From: Clostridiales bacterium
GTDB taxonomy: Bacteria > Bacillota > Clostridia > Christensenellales > UBA1750
Length of the DNA stretch: 58,232 bases
NCBI GenBank assembly: GCA_015056005.1
Contig: SVHB01000005.1
Span: 1 to 58,232 of the forward strand
Reading direction: 5' to 3'
The notes under the pieces were generated by a model that saw nothing but the letters and a program-made list of their open reading frames with translations, had not been told where the DNA came from and did not search any database. Every line of letters begins with the position of its first letter. Positions within the stretch are counted from its first letter, which is position 1. A program made the translations under genes and the position numbers. Positions 24,766 through 34,363 of the stretch are shown one piece after another.

Positions 24766-26424
24766 TTGAGTAAATACGCTATCGGTATCGATTTTGGTAC
24801 GCTCTCGGCAAGAGCGCTGGTGGTCGATGTAAGTGACGGCACAGAGCTTTATTCCGCTGTGAGCGAATACGAGCATGCCGTGATCGACGAATACCTGCCC
24901 ACAGGCAGAAAACTGCCTCCGGACTGGGCGCTTCAGCACCCAAGGGATTACCTTATATCCATGAAAGAAGCGATAAAGGGTGCGATCGAAGGTTCCGGGG
25001 TTGACCCGAAGGATATTATCGCAGCGGGTGTAGACTTTACCTCCAGCACGCTCATACCCGTGCTCAGGGACGGCACTCCCCTTTGCTTTCTTCCCGAATA
25101 CGAAAACGAACCCCTTGCATACGCTACACTTTGGAAGCATCACGGCGCTCAGAAATATGCAAGCCTTATGACAGAGCATGCAATGGTTCGCGGCGACGAA
25201 TTCCTTTTAAGATACGGCGGAAAGATATCCTCCGAATGGTCGATGCCGAAGATCTGGCAGGTGCTTGAGGAGGCTCCCGAGATTTATGCAAAATGCAATC
25301 GCTTTGCAGAGGCGGGCGATTGGATAGTGCTTCAGCTCACCGGCAACATCACCCACAACGCATGTATGGCCGGTTACAAGTATTTCTGGAGCAAGCGCGA
25401 CGGGTATCCTGAAAACGAGTTTTATACTCAGCTTGATGAGCGGCTTGACCTTGTTATGGAAAGAAAAGTCGGCGGGGATATCAGCCCGCTGGGCAGCCTT
25501 GCGGGCTATGTAACCGAATATGCCGCAAAAGAATACGGCTTGCCCGAAGGTATAGCTGTCTGCGTTTCCAATATCGATGCGCATGCTTCCGTTCCCGCAG
25601 CTGGCGTACTGGAAGACGGGCTTATGGTAATGATCATGGGCACAAGTACCGGTCATCTGCTTTTGAGCAAAAAGGACGCCTTTATCCCCGGCGTATGCGG
25701 CTGTGTCGACGGCGGCATAATCCCCGGCTTCAATTCGTACGAAGCAGGGCAATCCTGCGTGGGCGATCATTTTGACTGGTTCGTGCACAACTGCGTTCCC
25801 GAAAGCTACGAGATCGAAGCAAGGGAAAAGGGCGTCAATCTGCATGAGCTTCTGACCCAAAAAGCAGAAAAGCAGCGCCCCGGCGAAAGCGGGCTGCTCG
25901 CGCTCGACTGGTGGAACGGCAACCGCTCGGTTCTGGTAGACGCAGATCTTACAGGGCTTATGCTGGGCATGACCCTTCAGACCAAGCCAGAGGACATATA
26001 CCGCGCGCTGATTGAAGCCACCGCATACGGCACAAGGAAGATTATCGAAAATTATGAAGAGCACGGCGCAAAGGTCAGTACCATCATCGCAAGCGGCGGC
26101 GTTGCCAAAAAGAACCCGATGCTGATGCAGATATACGCCGATGTATGCCAAAGAGAGATAAAGATCGTCAAAACAAATCAGGCTCCCGCGCTGGGCTCCG
26201 CGATATACGCTTGCGTTGCCGCAGGCAAGGAAAGAGGCGGCTACGACGATATATATGAAGCCGTTTTGAAGATGGGCGGAGTAAACTCCACCGTTTACCG
26301 ACCCGATCTTGAAAACTCAAGGATCTATGACGAGCTTTACAAGCAGTACGTTATCCTGCACGACCTTTTCGGGCGCGGCGCGAACGATGTTATGAAAGTA
26401 CTCAAGGGTATAAAGGCCCGCTGA
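24766..26424 (+). CDS. araB: Ribulokinase
   Basis: 552 aa, FGGY-family kinase phosphorylating L-ribulose in arabinose catabolism. N-terminal IGIDFGTLSARALVVDV (phosphate 1), GVDFTSSTLIPV, the substrate region SNIDAHASVPAAG, and C-terminal RALIEATAYGTRKIIENYEEHG plus IASGGVAKKNPMLMQIYADV. The start is TTG (24766), 10 bases after TGGAG; no ATG is nearby. A TATAAT box lies at 24722-24727 without a good -35. araA and a regulator are absent; araD is 15 kb away on the other strand. Confidence 0.95.
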   Translation: MSKYAIGIDFGTLSARALVVDVSDGTELYSAVSEYEHAVIDEYLPTGRKLPPDWALQHPRDYLISMKEAIKGAIEGSGVDPKDIIAAGVDFTSSTLIPVLRDGTPLCFLPEYENEPLAYATLWKHHGAQKYASLMTEHAMVRGDEFLLRYGGKISSEWSMPKIWQVLEEAPEIYAKCNRFAEAGDWIVLQLTGNITHNACMAGYKYFWSKRDGYPENEFYTQLDERLDLVMERKVGGDISPLGSLAGYVTEYAAKEYGLPEGIAVCVSNIDAHASVPAAGVLEDGLMVMIMGTSTGHLLLSKKDAFIPGVCGCVDGGIIPGFNSYEAGQSCVGDHFDWFVHNCVPESYEIEAREKGVNLHELLTQKAEKQRPGESGLLALDWWNGNRSVLVDADLTGLMLGMTLQTKPEDIYRALIEATAYGTRKIIENYEEHGAKVSTIIASGGVAKKNPMLMQIYADVCQREIKIVKTNQAPALGSAIYACVAAGKERGGYDDIYEAVLKMGGVNSTVYRPDLENSRIYDELYKQYVILHDLFGRGANDVMKVLKGIKAR

Positions 26425-26451
26425 CCAATATAAAGAAAGGACAGACCCAAT

Positions 26452-27675
26452 ATGAGCATCCTGAAAAAAACAATCGCGATCGTTCTTCTTGCCGCAATGG
26501 CGGTTTCCATGAGCGGCTGCTTCCTGCTTCCCAGCGAAGAGGAGCTTCTGGCTCCCCCGCTCGTTGAGCCCGAGAAGGTCGAATATGTGACCCAGAGCGT
26601 CGAAAAGGGCGATATCAGCTCCTCCATCTCCGGTACGGCGTATTTCGTATCCAGCCAGCTTTCAAATGTATATTTCACCACCACCGGCGGAAGGATCGCC
26701 AAGATCAACTACCGCTCCGGTTCCAAGGTAAATGCAGGCGATATACTCATGGAGCTTGACAGCGAAAGCGTTATTAACTCCATCCGTGATCAGAAGCTCA
26801 GCCTTGAAAAGGCAAAAAACGCTTATACGTCCGCAAAGGAAGCCTATGAGAGCGGTTCTGCCGCACGCTCGGCCGAGATCGATATAATCACCGCGAAAAT
26901 TCAGCTCGACGATCTGAAGGCGGCTTATTTTGCCGCGCAGGACGCCGTTTCAATAAATCCCAGCAACGAGGATCTCAAAAAGAAGCTCGACGATGCGGGC
27001 ATTGCGGTTTATGAGCAGGAGCTCAGGATCGAAAAGCTCGAGATCGCTTATCAAAACGCACTTTCATCCGCAGAAAAGAATTACGAAAACGCAAAGATCG
27101 ATTATCAGACCGCTCAGAACAGACTTGATGATCTTGAGCTTGCCTATGAGCGCACCGTGCTTCGCGCTCCCGTTTCCGGCACCATCACCTATGCCAAAAA
27201 GGTTGATATCGGTCAGAATGTTTCCACCTATGAGACCCTTTACACCATCTCCGATCCCGCAAACCTTACCCTTGGCATGGATGGCGAAAAATGCCGCGAA
27301 TATCCCGTAGGACTTGAAGTCGAGATCACCTACGACAAAAAGCAGTACAAAGGCATCGTTACCACCAACCCCTCCACCAATCCCAGGGATGAGAACGGCG
27401 AAGAGCAGGTCTACACCCAGTTCGAGATCTTCGATTTTGATTTCACCACCGCCGCTCAGGGCGATTCCGTGCAGATCAAAGCCGTGCTCGATTCAAGGAA
27501 AGACGTCATCGTTATCCCCCGTTCCTGCGTAAACGCCTACCTTGGCAGGAAATATGTAAATATATTGGTTGACGGCGTGAAGGTAGAAAAGGATATAGAG
27601 GTCGGTCTTGAAGGCAACACCCATGTTGAGGTGCTCGAAGGTCTTGAAGTCGGCGATCTGCTCATCATCCAGTAG
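26452..27675 (+). CDS. Efflux periplasmic-adaptor-like lipoprotein (MacA/HlyD family)
   Basis: 407 aa. Lipoprotein signal ending in SMSGC (Cys23). Biotinyl-lipoyl halves at about residues 75-100 (GGRIAKINYRSGSKVNAGDILMELD) and 235-265 (VLRAPVSGTITYAKKVDIGQNV) flank a long coiled-coil hairpin (about 105-230); a beta-barrel and membrane-proximal part follow, ending EGLEVGDLLIIQ. It anchors outside the membrane and links to the following FtsX-type permease. First gene of a four-gene exporter operon, 27 bases after araB. Confidence 0.9.
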   Translation: MSILKKTIAIVLLAAMAVSMSGCFLLPSEEELLAPPLVEPEKVEYVTQSVEKGDISSSISGTAYFVSSQLSNVYFTTTGGRIAKINYRSGSKVNAGDILMELDSESVINSIRDQKLSLEKAKNAYTSAKEAYESGSAARSAEIDIITAKIQLDDLKAAYFAAQDAVSINPSNEDLKKKLDDAGIAVYEQELRIEKLEIAYQNALSSAEKNYENAKIDYQTAQNRLDDLELAYERTVLRAPVSGTITYAKKVDIGQNVSTYETLYTISDPANLTLGMDGEKCREYPVGLEVEITYDKKQYKGIVTTNPSTNPRDENGEEQVYTQFEIFDFDFTTAAQGDSVQIKAVLDSRKDVIVIPRSCVNAYLGRKYVNILVDGVKVEKDIEVGLEGNTHVEVLEGLEVGDLLIIQ

Positions 27676-27696
27676 TCCCAAAGGAGGCAGCATTCA

Positions 27697-30573
27697 TTGA
27701 TCAGATTCGTTCTGCGAAAGATGCTAAATACCAAATGGATGGTATTCTGCCTTCTTATAGGCATAGTGCTTGCAGTTGGTATGGTGTCTTCTATCCCGCT
27801 GTTTACAAACGGCATACTCAACCGTATGCTCAGGCTCGATCTTGAGGAATATCAGCAAAACACCGGCATCTACACCGGCAGGCTTTCCTTCAAATCCCAG
27901 ATCGAGACCGCTTATAAGCCCGAATCAAGGACGCTCGCCCTTGAATACTTTGATCAGGAGATCCCAAAGCTCGCAGCCGATATAGGTCTTCCCATCGATG
28001 TATACAACAGGGTCTATCTTCTCACCGGTTTCAGGGCTGCTGTAAGCGGCGCTGAGTTTAATTACAACGAAAGAGACGATCTTTATGGTCTGGAACAGAT
28101 TCAGGTCGCTTCATTAAAAGGCTTTGACGATCATGTGACTTATCTTTTCGGTAAAGCGCCTTCGGATAAGATCACGGACGGCTGCATCGAGATCGCCGTT
28201 TCCAACAAAATGATGCGAGACTCCATATTCACCCTTGGAGGCGAATACGAGCTCTACGACATCATGGAGCGCGACCCCGCCAAAAAGCCGTTCAAGGTAA
28301 AAGTCGTGGGCATTTACGAACAGGCAGAATCGGGCGACATGTATTTCTTTGACGGTCACGGCACCAACAAGGGATACCTTATCGTGAACGAAGATGCTTT
28401 CAACGAAGCTTTTGTCTACGGCGACATCTGCTATGTCAACACCGCCGAATATTTTATGGCGCTTGATTATCACAGCGCAAGGATATCCAACATAGACGAA
28501 GTATACGACAAGCTCGTGTATTTCCAGAACTGGGTGTCCTCAAGGGGTGCGGGCACCACCAGAGCGCCCATGATAAGGATAATTGAAGGCTATGGCGAAA
28601 GCGAAGCACAGCTGCGCACGATGCTTCTGGTCATCCAGATGCCCATAATGCTGATGCTTGCGTTTTACGCTTACATGATAAGCCAGCTGATCCTTGAATA
28701 CGAAAAAAACGAGATCGCTGTGCTCAGGTCCCGCGGTTCTTCAAGAAGGCAGATCGTGCTTATATACCTCTATGAGAGCATCATAATAGGTGCGGTTTCC
28801 TTCGTGCTGGGCATCGCGCTGGGCTACTTTATGTGCAGAATGCTCGGCACCTGCAATGGCTTCCTTGAATTTGTATCAAGGACTGCGCTGACCCTTGAAT
28901 TTACCGAAAACGTATTCCTTTACGCGGGTGTGACCGTGCTTTTCTCCATCCTTACCATGCTTATCCCCGCAATAGGATATTCCAAGACCACCATAGTTGA
29001 GCATAAAACCTCCAAAACCAAGAAAAAGACTCCTCTTTGGAAAAAGATGTGCCTTGATCTTGTGCTGATCTTCATCGCCGGCTACGGTTATTACGGCTAC
29101 ACTCAGCAGATGTACACAATGACCGTCACCGGCATGGATTCAAACTCCCTGCCCATCGATCCTCTGCTGTTTGTAATTTCCACCTTCTTCATCGTGGGCT
29201 TCGGCCTTTTGATGTTAAGGATATTCCCCTACCTTATCCGTTTCATCTATTTTATCGGCAAGAAGTTCTGGTCGCCCGTGCTCTACGCTTCCTTCCTTCA
29301 GGTAGGAAGGTCCGGCGGCAAGGAGACCTTCATAATGCTTTTCCTTATCATGACCTTGTCTGTCGGTCTTTTCAGCGCCAACACGGCAAGGACGCTCAAC
29401 ACCAACACAGAAGAGCGCATACAGTACACCGCCGGCGCGGATATGATACTGACCCCGGCATGGGAAAGCAACGCGATAATCCTGACAGACGAAGCTACAG
29501 GCGAGCAGACAACCATTTTGCAGGAAACCGAAAAGGGTTATGCAAACGACCGCCTTGTTACCTATATCGAGCCTTCCTTTGTCCCCTATGAGACCATGGA
29601 GGGCGTTGAATCGGCAGCAAAGGTATTTGTAAAAACAGGCGTGAACTCCTATTACGGCACCAAGACCTCCTCCTGCGACCTTATGGCAATAGACCCCGAG
29701 GCATTTGGCAAGACCGCGTTCATGCCCGACGAGCTTTTGCCCGTTCACTGGTATAATTACCTTAACCTTCTTTCCTACGAGCAGAGGGCCTGCCTTATTT
29801 CAAGGGCATACGCAGAAGAGCTCGGCATCAAGGAAGGCGATTTGCTGAACGTATCGTGGAGCCGTCAGTCTGCGATAGATATGCGCGTTTACGGTATATT
29901 CGATTATTGGCCCTCCTATCAGTACAAGGAAGGAACCAAGGCGGCTTCCAACAGGATGATCGTCTGCAACCTTTCCTACACTCAGGCAAACATGGTCGTA
30001 GAGCCCTATCAGGTCTGGCTGAAAAAGGCGCCCGACGCTACCAGCGCTCAGATATATCATGCTATAGAAGACCAGAACCTACGCCTGTCCGAGCTGCACG
30101 ATTCCTCTCAGGAGATCGTCGCTGTCAAGAACGATCCCCTGCTCCAGGGCGTGAACGGCGCGCTTACCATGGGCTTTATAGTCACTATGATAGTCTGCGC
30201 AATAGGCTTTTTGATCTACTGGATACTTTCCATCAAAGGCCGAGTGCTTCAGTTCGGTATACTCAGGGCGATGGGTCTTGCAGGACCCAAGATGATCGGC
30301 ATGCTGCTCATGGAACAGCTCCTCATATCGGGCGTTGCCATAATCCTTGGCATTTCCACCGGCGCGCTTGCCAGTACGCTTTTCGTGCCGCTTCTGCAGA
30401 TGGTATGCACCACGGATCAGCTCGTGCTCCCCTTCCGCGTCATGTTTGAGCGCGGCGACTACATCAAGCTTTACGCAATCCTTGGCATGATGCTCACCGT
30501 CGCCTTTGTGGTACTTGGCGGGCTCATCTCGCGCATCAAGATGGCACAGGCTCTGAAGCTGGGAGAAGATTGA
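27697..30573 (+). CDS. FtsX-like ABC transporter permease (MacB family)
   Basis: 958 aa, large permease with an N-terminal TM (about residues 15-35), a big extracytoplasmic domain, a cluster of TM helices around 305-500 with the FtsX signature (EKNEIAVLRSRGSSRRQIVL), a second external domain, and C-terminal TMs with a second FtsX core (GRVLQFGILRAMGLAGPKMIGM). So two FtsX cores are in one chain, as in large Firmicutes exporters. The start is TTG at 27697, with AAGGAGG 9 bases upstream. Likely exports a peptide or lipophilic compound; substrate unknown. Confidence 0.9.
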   Translation: MIRFVLRKMLNTKWMVFCLLIGIVLAVGMVSSIPLFTNGILNRMLRLDLEEYQQNTGIYTGRLSFKSQIETAYKPESRTLALEYFDQEIPKLAADIGLPIDVYNRVYLLTGFRAAVSGAEFNYNERDDLYGLEQIQVASLKGFDDHVTYLFGKAPSDKITDGCIEIAVSNKMMRDSIFTLGGEYELYDIMERDPAKKPFKVKVVGIYEQAESGDMYFFDGHGTNKGYLIVNEDAFNEAFVYGDICYVNTAEYFMALDYHSARISNIDEVYDKLVYFQNWVSSRGAGTTRAPMIRIIEGYGESEAQLRTMLLVIQMPIMLMLAFYAYMISQLILEYEKNEIAVLRSRGSSRRQIVLIYLYESIIIGAVSFVLGIALGYFMCRMLGTCNGFLEFVSRTALTLEFTENVFLYAGVTVLFSILTMLIPAIGYSKTTIVEHKTSKTKKKTPLWKKMCLDLVLIFIAGYGYYGYTQQMYTMTVTGMDSNSLPIDPLLFVISTFFIVGFGLLMLRIFPYLIRFIYFIGKKFWSPVLYASFLQVGRSGGKETFIMLFLIMTLSVGLFSANTARTLNTNTEERIQYTAGADMILTPAWESNAIILTDEATGEQTTILQETEKGYANDRLVTYIEPSFVPYETMEGVESAAKVFVKTGVNSYYGTKTSSCDLMAIDPEAFGKTAFMPDELLPVHWYNYLNLLSYEQRACLISRAYAEELGIKEGDLLNVSWSRQSAIDMRVYGIFDYWPSYQYKEGTKAASNRMIVCNLSYTQANMVVEPYQVWLKKAPDATSAQIYHAIEDQNLRLSELHDSSQEIVAVKNDPLLQGVNGALTMGFIVTMIVCAIGFLIYWILSIKGRVLQFGILRAMGLAGPKMIGMLLMEQLLISGVAIILGISTGALASTLFVPLLQMVCTTDQLVLPFRVMFERGDYIKLYAILGMMLTVAFVVLGGLISRIKMAQALKLGED

Positions 30574-30574
30574 T

Positions 30575-31291
30575 ATGGCAGGAATACTCACTACAAACAA
30601 TATAAACCGCATATTCGGAACGGGTACCAACCGCGTCCATGCTTTGAGCGATGTCAATATGGAGATACTCGAAGGCAGGCTGACCATTTTAAGAGGCCGT
30701 TCGGGCTCGGGCAAGACCTGCATGATAAACTTACTGGGCGCGCTGGATCACCCCACTTCGGGCGAGATCTATTACGGCACAAGGAACATCGTGCGCGAGA
30801 GCGATTCCAAGCGCGACGCGCTCAGACGAACCGATTACGGGTTTATTTTCCAGTCCGTTGCGCTCATTCCCGTTATGACCGCATATGAAAACGTCGATTT
30901 CGCCATGCGTCTGGCTGGCGCCGGATTAGCTCAAAGGGATAAGCGAGTTAAGGAGTGTCTTGAGCTCGTCGGGCTAACCAAGCGCATGCAGCACAGGCCC
31001 ATGGAGCTTTCCGGCGGCGAGCAGCAGAGGGTCGCGATCGCACGCGCAATATCGCACAAGCCCAAGATCATCTTCGCCGACGAACCCACCGCCGAGCTTG
31101 ACTCACATATGGGTCTTGTCGTTATGAAGCTTTTGAAAGAGCTGGTCGACAAAGAAGGCGTGACCATCATCATGACCACCCACGACCCCAATATGTTCGA
31201 GCTGGCAGATGATGTTTACACCCTTGAAAACGGCATTATAACCGATCACATGCACGTAACTCCCGTGCCTGAGGAAAGGGCGGGTGACTGA
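30575..31291 (+). CDS. ABC transporter ATP-binding protein (MacB/LolD type)
   Basis: 238 aa. Walker A GRSGSGKTC, Q-loop GFIFQSVALIPVMTAYENV, signature LSGGEQQRVAIARAI, Walker B KIIFADEPTAELDS and switch His in MTTHDP. The ATG comes one base after the permease stop. First of two ATPases for the same permease. As that permease has two FtsX cores and its own chain, the ATPases could form a heterodimer (inference). Confidence 0.94.
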   Translation: MAGILTTNNINRIFGTGTNRVHALSDVNMEILEGRLTILRGRSGSGKTCMINLLGALDHPTSGEIYYGTRNIVRESDSKRDALRRTDYGFIFQSVALIPVMTAYENVDFAMRLAGAGLAQRDKRVKECLELVGLTKRMQHRPMELSGGEQQRVAIARAISHKPKIIFADEPTAELDSHMGLVVMKLLKELVDKEGVTIIMTTHDPNMFELADDVYTLENGIITDHMHVTPVPEERAGD

Positions 31292-31292
31292 T

Positions 31293-32222
31293 ATGGCAGA
31301 CATGATCCGCTGCGAAAACTTAGTTAAGATATACAAAACCTCCGAGATCGAAGTTGTGGCGCTGCAGGGGCTTGATCTGAACGTTGAGGAGGGCGAGCTG
31401 ATGGCTATCATCGGCAACTCCGGTTCGGGTAAATCCACCCTGCTCAACATGCTGGGCGCGCTTGACAAGCCCAGCGCAGGCGGGCTTTGGGTCGACGGTC
31501 AGGATCTTCTCAAATTTGATGAAAAAAAGACCGTAAAATACCAAAGGGATACCGTAGGTTTTGTATGGCAGAACAACGCAAGAAACCTTCTGCCCTATCT
31601 TACCGCCATTGAAAACGTGGAAGTTCCCATGCTGATAACCGGCAAGGGCGGCAGGAACAGAGCAAAAGAGCTTTTGGAGCTTGTCGGAATGGGGCACAGA
31701 GCAAAATCCAAGCTGCATCAGCTCTCGGGCGGTGAACAGCAGAGGATAGCGATAGCTATCGCCCTTGCCAACAAACCTCGCCTGCTCCTTGCCGACGAAC
31801 CCACGGGCGCAGTTGATACCAACACCGGCAGGCAGATACTTGATACGCTCCGCTCCATAAACCGCGAGCTCGGCACCACGATCGTTATCGTAACTCACGA
31901 TATCGCGCTGCAGCATAATGTTGACCGCGTGGTCGCCATCCGCGACGGGCGCACCTCAAGCGAGTTCGTGCGTGTGCGTTCTTACCGCGATGAGCTCAAC
32001 GATCTTGAGTCCACATACGACCGCACCGTTGCAACCGACGAGACCCACGAGGAATACGTCGTTATGGACAGCGCAGGTCATATTCAACTGCCCAGGGATT
32101 ACCTTGACAAGCTTGGCATCCACGGCCGAACCAAGCTCAAGGTCACCATGGAGGACAATAATTCCGGTATGCTCGTGCGTCCTCCGGAAGAAAAGTCTGA
32201 TGTTGACACGGACTCTAACTGA
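31293..32222 (+). CDS. ABC transporter ATP-binding protein with a C-terminal AbrB-like tail
   Basis: 309 aa. Residues 1-230 are a LolD/MacB-type ATPase (Walker A GNSGSGKST, Q-loop GFVWQNNARNLLPYL, signature LSGGEQQRIAIAIAL, Walker B RLLLADEPTGAVD, VTHDI). An extra roughly 80 residues follow; the part VVMDSAGHIQLPRDYLDKLG and its following G-RTKLKV and LVRPPE resemble the swapped-hairpin fold of AbrB/MazE proteins. I use ATG 31293, one base after the preceding stop, mirroring the previous junction; GTG at 31284 is possible. The tail may dimerise or regulate the transporter (inference). Confidence 0.9.
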   Translation: MADMIRCENLVKIYKTSEIEVVALQGLDLNVEEGELMAIIGNSGSGKSTLLNMLGALDKPSAGGLWVDGQDLLKFDEKKTVKYQRDTVGFVWQNNARNLLPYLTAIENVEVPMLITGKGGRNRAKELLELVGMGHRAKSKLHQLSGGEQQRIAIAIALANKPRLLLADEPTGAVDTNTGRQILDTLRSINRELGTTIVIVTHDIALQHNVDRVVAIRDGRTSSEFVRVRSYRDELNDLESTYDRTVATDETHEEYVVMDSAGHIQLPRDYLDKLGIHGRTKLKVTMEDNNSGMLVRPPEEKSDVDTDSN

Positions 32223-32231
32223 GATTATAAT
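32203..32231 (+). promoter_or_regulatory. Consensus sigma-A promoter for the ABC-F leader
   Basis: Perfect TTGACA, 17-base spacer, perfect TATAAT. It overlaps the stop of the upstream ATPase gene and should start RNA near 32238. Confidence 0.85.
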
Positions 32232-32245
32232 AAACCTATAAACTT

Positions 32246-32403
32246 ATGATGGATGGTGAAAGGATGTTCTAATTACCTTGTACTCGCAAATTAGGCCTTG
32301 ATTTACAGGGCTTTGTTTTGGCGCGTACAGGTGATCCGAGCATCGCTTGTCCTAATTTCGCGTATTTGGCGCACAGGCGATCAGCCTGTGCGCTTTTGGT
32401 TTT
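32246..32403 (+). promoter_or_regulatory. Leader-peptide transcription attenuator upstream of the ABC-F gene
   Basis: A mini-ORF of 8 codons (32246-32272, MMDGERMF; or Met-Phe from ATG 32264 after GGTG) comes first. Then a terminator: GCGCACAGGC (32369-32378), loop GATCA, GCCTGTGCGC, TTTTGGTTTT. An upstream near-copy of the 5' arm, GCGC-GT-ACAGG-TGATC (32321-32336), can pair with the 3' side (32379-32393) as antiterminator. AAATTAGG (32288-32295) can pair with CCTAATTT (32351-32358). This matches drug-responsive attenuators of ABC-F and Erm genes. Confidence 0.65.
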
Positions 32404-32418
32404 AAGGGATGGGGAGGT

Positions 32419-32753
32419 TTGAGGGGAGACGGTTTTGAGGGATGGCTTTCAGCCCTCCCTCAAACTCCCACCCGACCAAGGGTTTGCACCCCTTGGATCC
32501 TGCGGCATTTGGGGATGCGGAAAATTCAGCTTCGCGTCGACGTGGCCGTAAAGGGTGGCCACGTCGAAAACAGGCGACAGGAAAGACGGGCGTTATAAAA
32601 AGAATGACCCCACGCTCTGTAATTCTCGATGGCGGCATACCTGCCGCCGCCATCGACGCATAGCCCGGCATCCCTCTATTAAAGTTTCAGGTGTCCAGAG
32701 GATGAAATCCTCTGGCGGATGAGAGTTTGAGAGAAGGCAGCGCCTTCTCTCAA
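32419..32753. repeat. Cluster of palindromic elements, copy 2
   Basis: Six hairpins between the attenuator and the ABC-F gene: TTTGAGGG-type near 32431-32465; CCAAGGG/CCCTTGG (32476-32496) followed by GGATCCTGCGGC; TCGACGTGGCC with loop GTAAAGGGT (32537-32567); CGATGGCGGC/GCCGCCATCG (32627-32655); CCAGAGGAT/ATCCTCTGG (32695-32715); TTGAGAGAAGGC/GCCTTCTCTCAA with loop AGC (32727-32753). Three match hairpins at 3360-3564 in layout. I see no gene in 32404-32784. Confidence 0.72.
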
Positions 32754-32784
32754 GTCCCCCCCACTCCCCAAAAACGGAGGTATT

Positions 32785-34359
32785 ATGGCACAGATCACGG
32801 TATCAAATCTTACGTTTGCCTATCCCGGGGCATACGACGATATATTCAAGAACGTTTCTTTTTCCATAGACACCAAGTGGAAGCTTGGGTTTATCGGGAG
32901 GAACGGCAGGGGCAAGACGACAATGATGCGCCTGTTTATGGGTCAGTACGAATACTCGGGCAGCATCATATCGCCCGTTGAATTCTCATATTTTCCCATG
33001 GACGACTCCGAAGCAAAAAACTTTTCGAGCGCGAAGCAGTATTTAAAAAGCGTTATCGGACCTTATGTACAGCTTGAGGGCGATATGGAAAGAGCGCTTG
33101 AAAGCGGAGATAACGACCTTTACAGCGAACTGCTCATGAAATATTTAGAACTTGATGGATACGAGATCGATGCACGCCTTGAAACCGAGTGCGCAAAGCT
33201 CAATGTCGACCCGGATGCGCTTGAACGCCCCTACAATACTCTGAGCAACGGCGAGCGCACAAAAACGCTGCTTGCTGCGCTGTTTTTAAGACCAAATAAC
33301 TTCCTATTGATAGACGAACCCACGAACCATCTGGATACAGCCGGCAGAGCCGTAGTGCGCGACTATCTCTCTGGCAAGGAAGGCTATATTCTCATAAGCC
33401 ATGACCGCGCCCTGCTTGACGCCGTATGCGATCATGTGCTTTCCATCAACAGATCGACCATCGACGTGCAGGCGGGCAATTATTCCACTTGGGCTCAAAA
33501 CAAAAGGATGCGCGATGAGTACGATATCGAGCGCAACGAGCACCTGAAAGGCGAAATAAAGCGCCTGACCGAAACCGCAAGGGAAAAAGCCGCCTGGTCG
33601 GATAAGATAGAAGCATCAAAAATCGGCAGTCACGTGGCGGACAGAGGTGCGGTTGGCGCTAGAGCCGCCAAAATGATGCAAAAATCCAAAAATGCTCAGC
33701 GCCGCGTAGAAAAGAACATCGAGGAAAAGGAAAGCCTGATGAAAGACCTTGAGCTCGTGGGCGCGCTAAAGCTGCCTGCGACCGATTATGTCAAACCAAG
33801 GCTGATGGATCTTTTCGACGTTTCGATCAACTACGGACAGGGCGAACTGTTTTCACCCCGGAGCTTTTCCATCATGCGTGGCGACAGGATCGCGCTGACA
33901 GGCCCGAACGGCTGCGGGAAATCCTCACTGCTCAAATTGATATTGGGTGAAAACATTCCGCATACGGGCAAAATCTCAATGGGCGGCGGGATAAAAATAT
34001 CTTACCTTCCGCAGGAATCCGATAAGCTGCAAGGGCCTGTCAGGGAATTCGCACAAAGAGAAGGAGTGGATGAAACCCTTTTCCTGACCCTGCTTCGCAA
34101 GCTGGAATTCCCAAGAGTCCAGTTTGAAAAGGACCTTTCCCAGCTCAGCCTTGGCCAGCGCAGGAAAGCGCTGCTGGCGATCGCCCTTGCAACCGCAGCA
34201 GATCTATATATCTGGGATGAACCGCTCAACTATATCGATGTAATTTCAAGAACTCAGATAGAAGAAGCCCTTCTGTACTCAAAACCCACCATGATATTCG
34301 TCGAGCACGACGATGTGTTTGTAAACAATGTCGCAACCAAGATCATAAATCTTCAATAA
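32785..34359 (+). CDS. ABC-F ribosomal protection protein, Lsa-like
   Basis: 524 aa, two ABC ATPase domains without membrane helices: first Walker A GRNGRGKTTMM, signature LSNGERTKTLLAAL, Walker B FLLIDEPTNHLD; second Walker A GPNGCGKSSLL, LSLGQRRKALLAIAL, IWDEPLNYID. Between them lies the basic interdomain linker (about 235-330) that reaches the ribosome. The start FAYPGAYDDIFKNVSFSID and SWKLG-like segment resemble Lsa/Vga-type proteins giving lincosamide, streptogramin A and pleuromutilin resistance. The attenuator upstream supports a drug-inducible role. The drug spectrum is unproven. Confidence 0.88.
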   Translation: MAQITVSNLTFAYPGAYDDIFKNVSFSIDTKWKLGFIGRNGRGKTTMMRLFMGQYEYSGSIISPVEFSYFPMDDSEAKNFSSAKQYLKSVIGPYVQLEGDMERALESGDNDLYSELLMKYLELDGYEIDARLETECAKLNVDPDALERPYNTLSNGERTKTLLAALFLRPNNFLLIDEPTNHLDTAGRAVVRDYLSGKEGYILISHDRALLDAVCDHVLSINRSTIDVQAGNYSTWAQNKRMRDEYDIERNEHLKGEIKRLTETAREKAAWSDKIEASKIGSHVADRGAVGARAAKMMQKSKNAQRRVEKNIEEKESLMKDLELVGALKLPATDYVKPRLMDLFDVSINYGQGELFSPRSFSIMRGDRIALTGPNGCGKSSLLKLILGENIPHTGKISMGGGIKISYLPQESDKLQGPVREFAQREGVDETLFLTLLRKLEFPRVQFEKDLSQLSLGQRRKALLAIALATAADLYIWDEPLNYIDVISRTQIEEALLYSKPTMIFVEHDDVFVNNVATKIINLQ

Positions 34360-34363
34360 AAAC

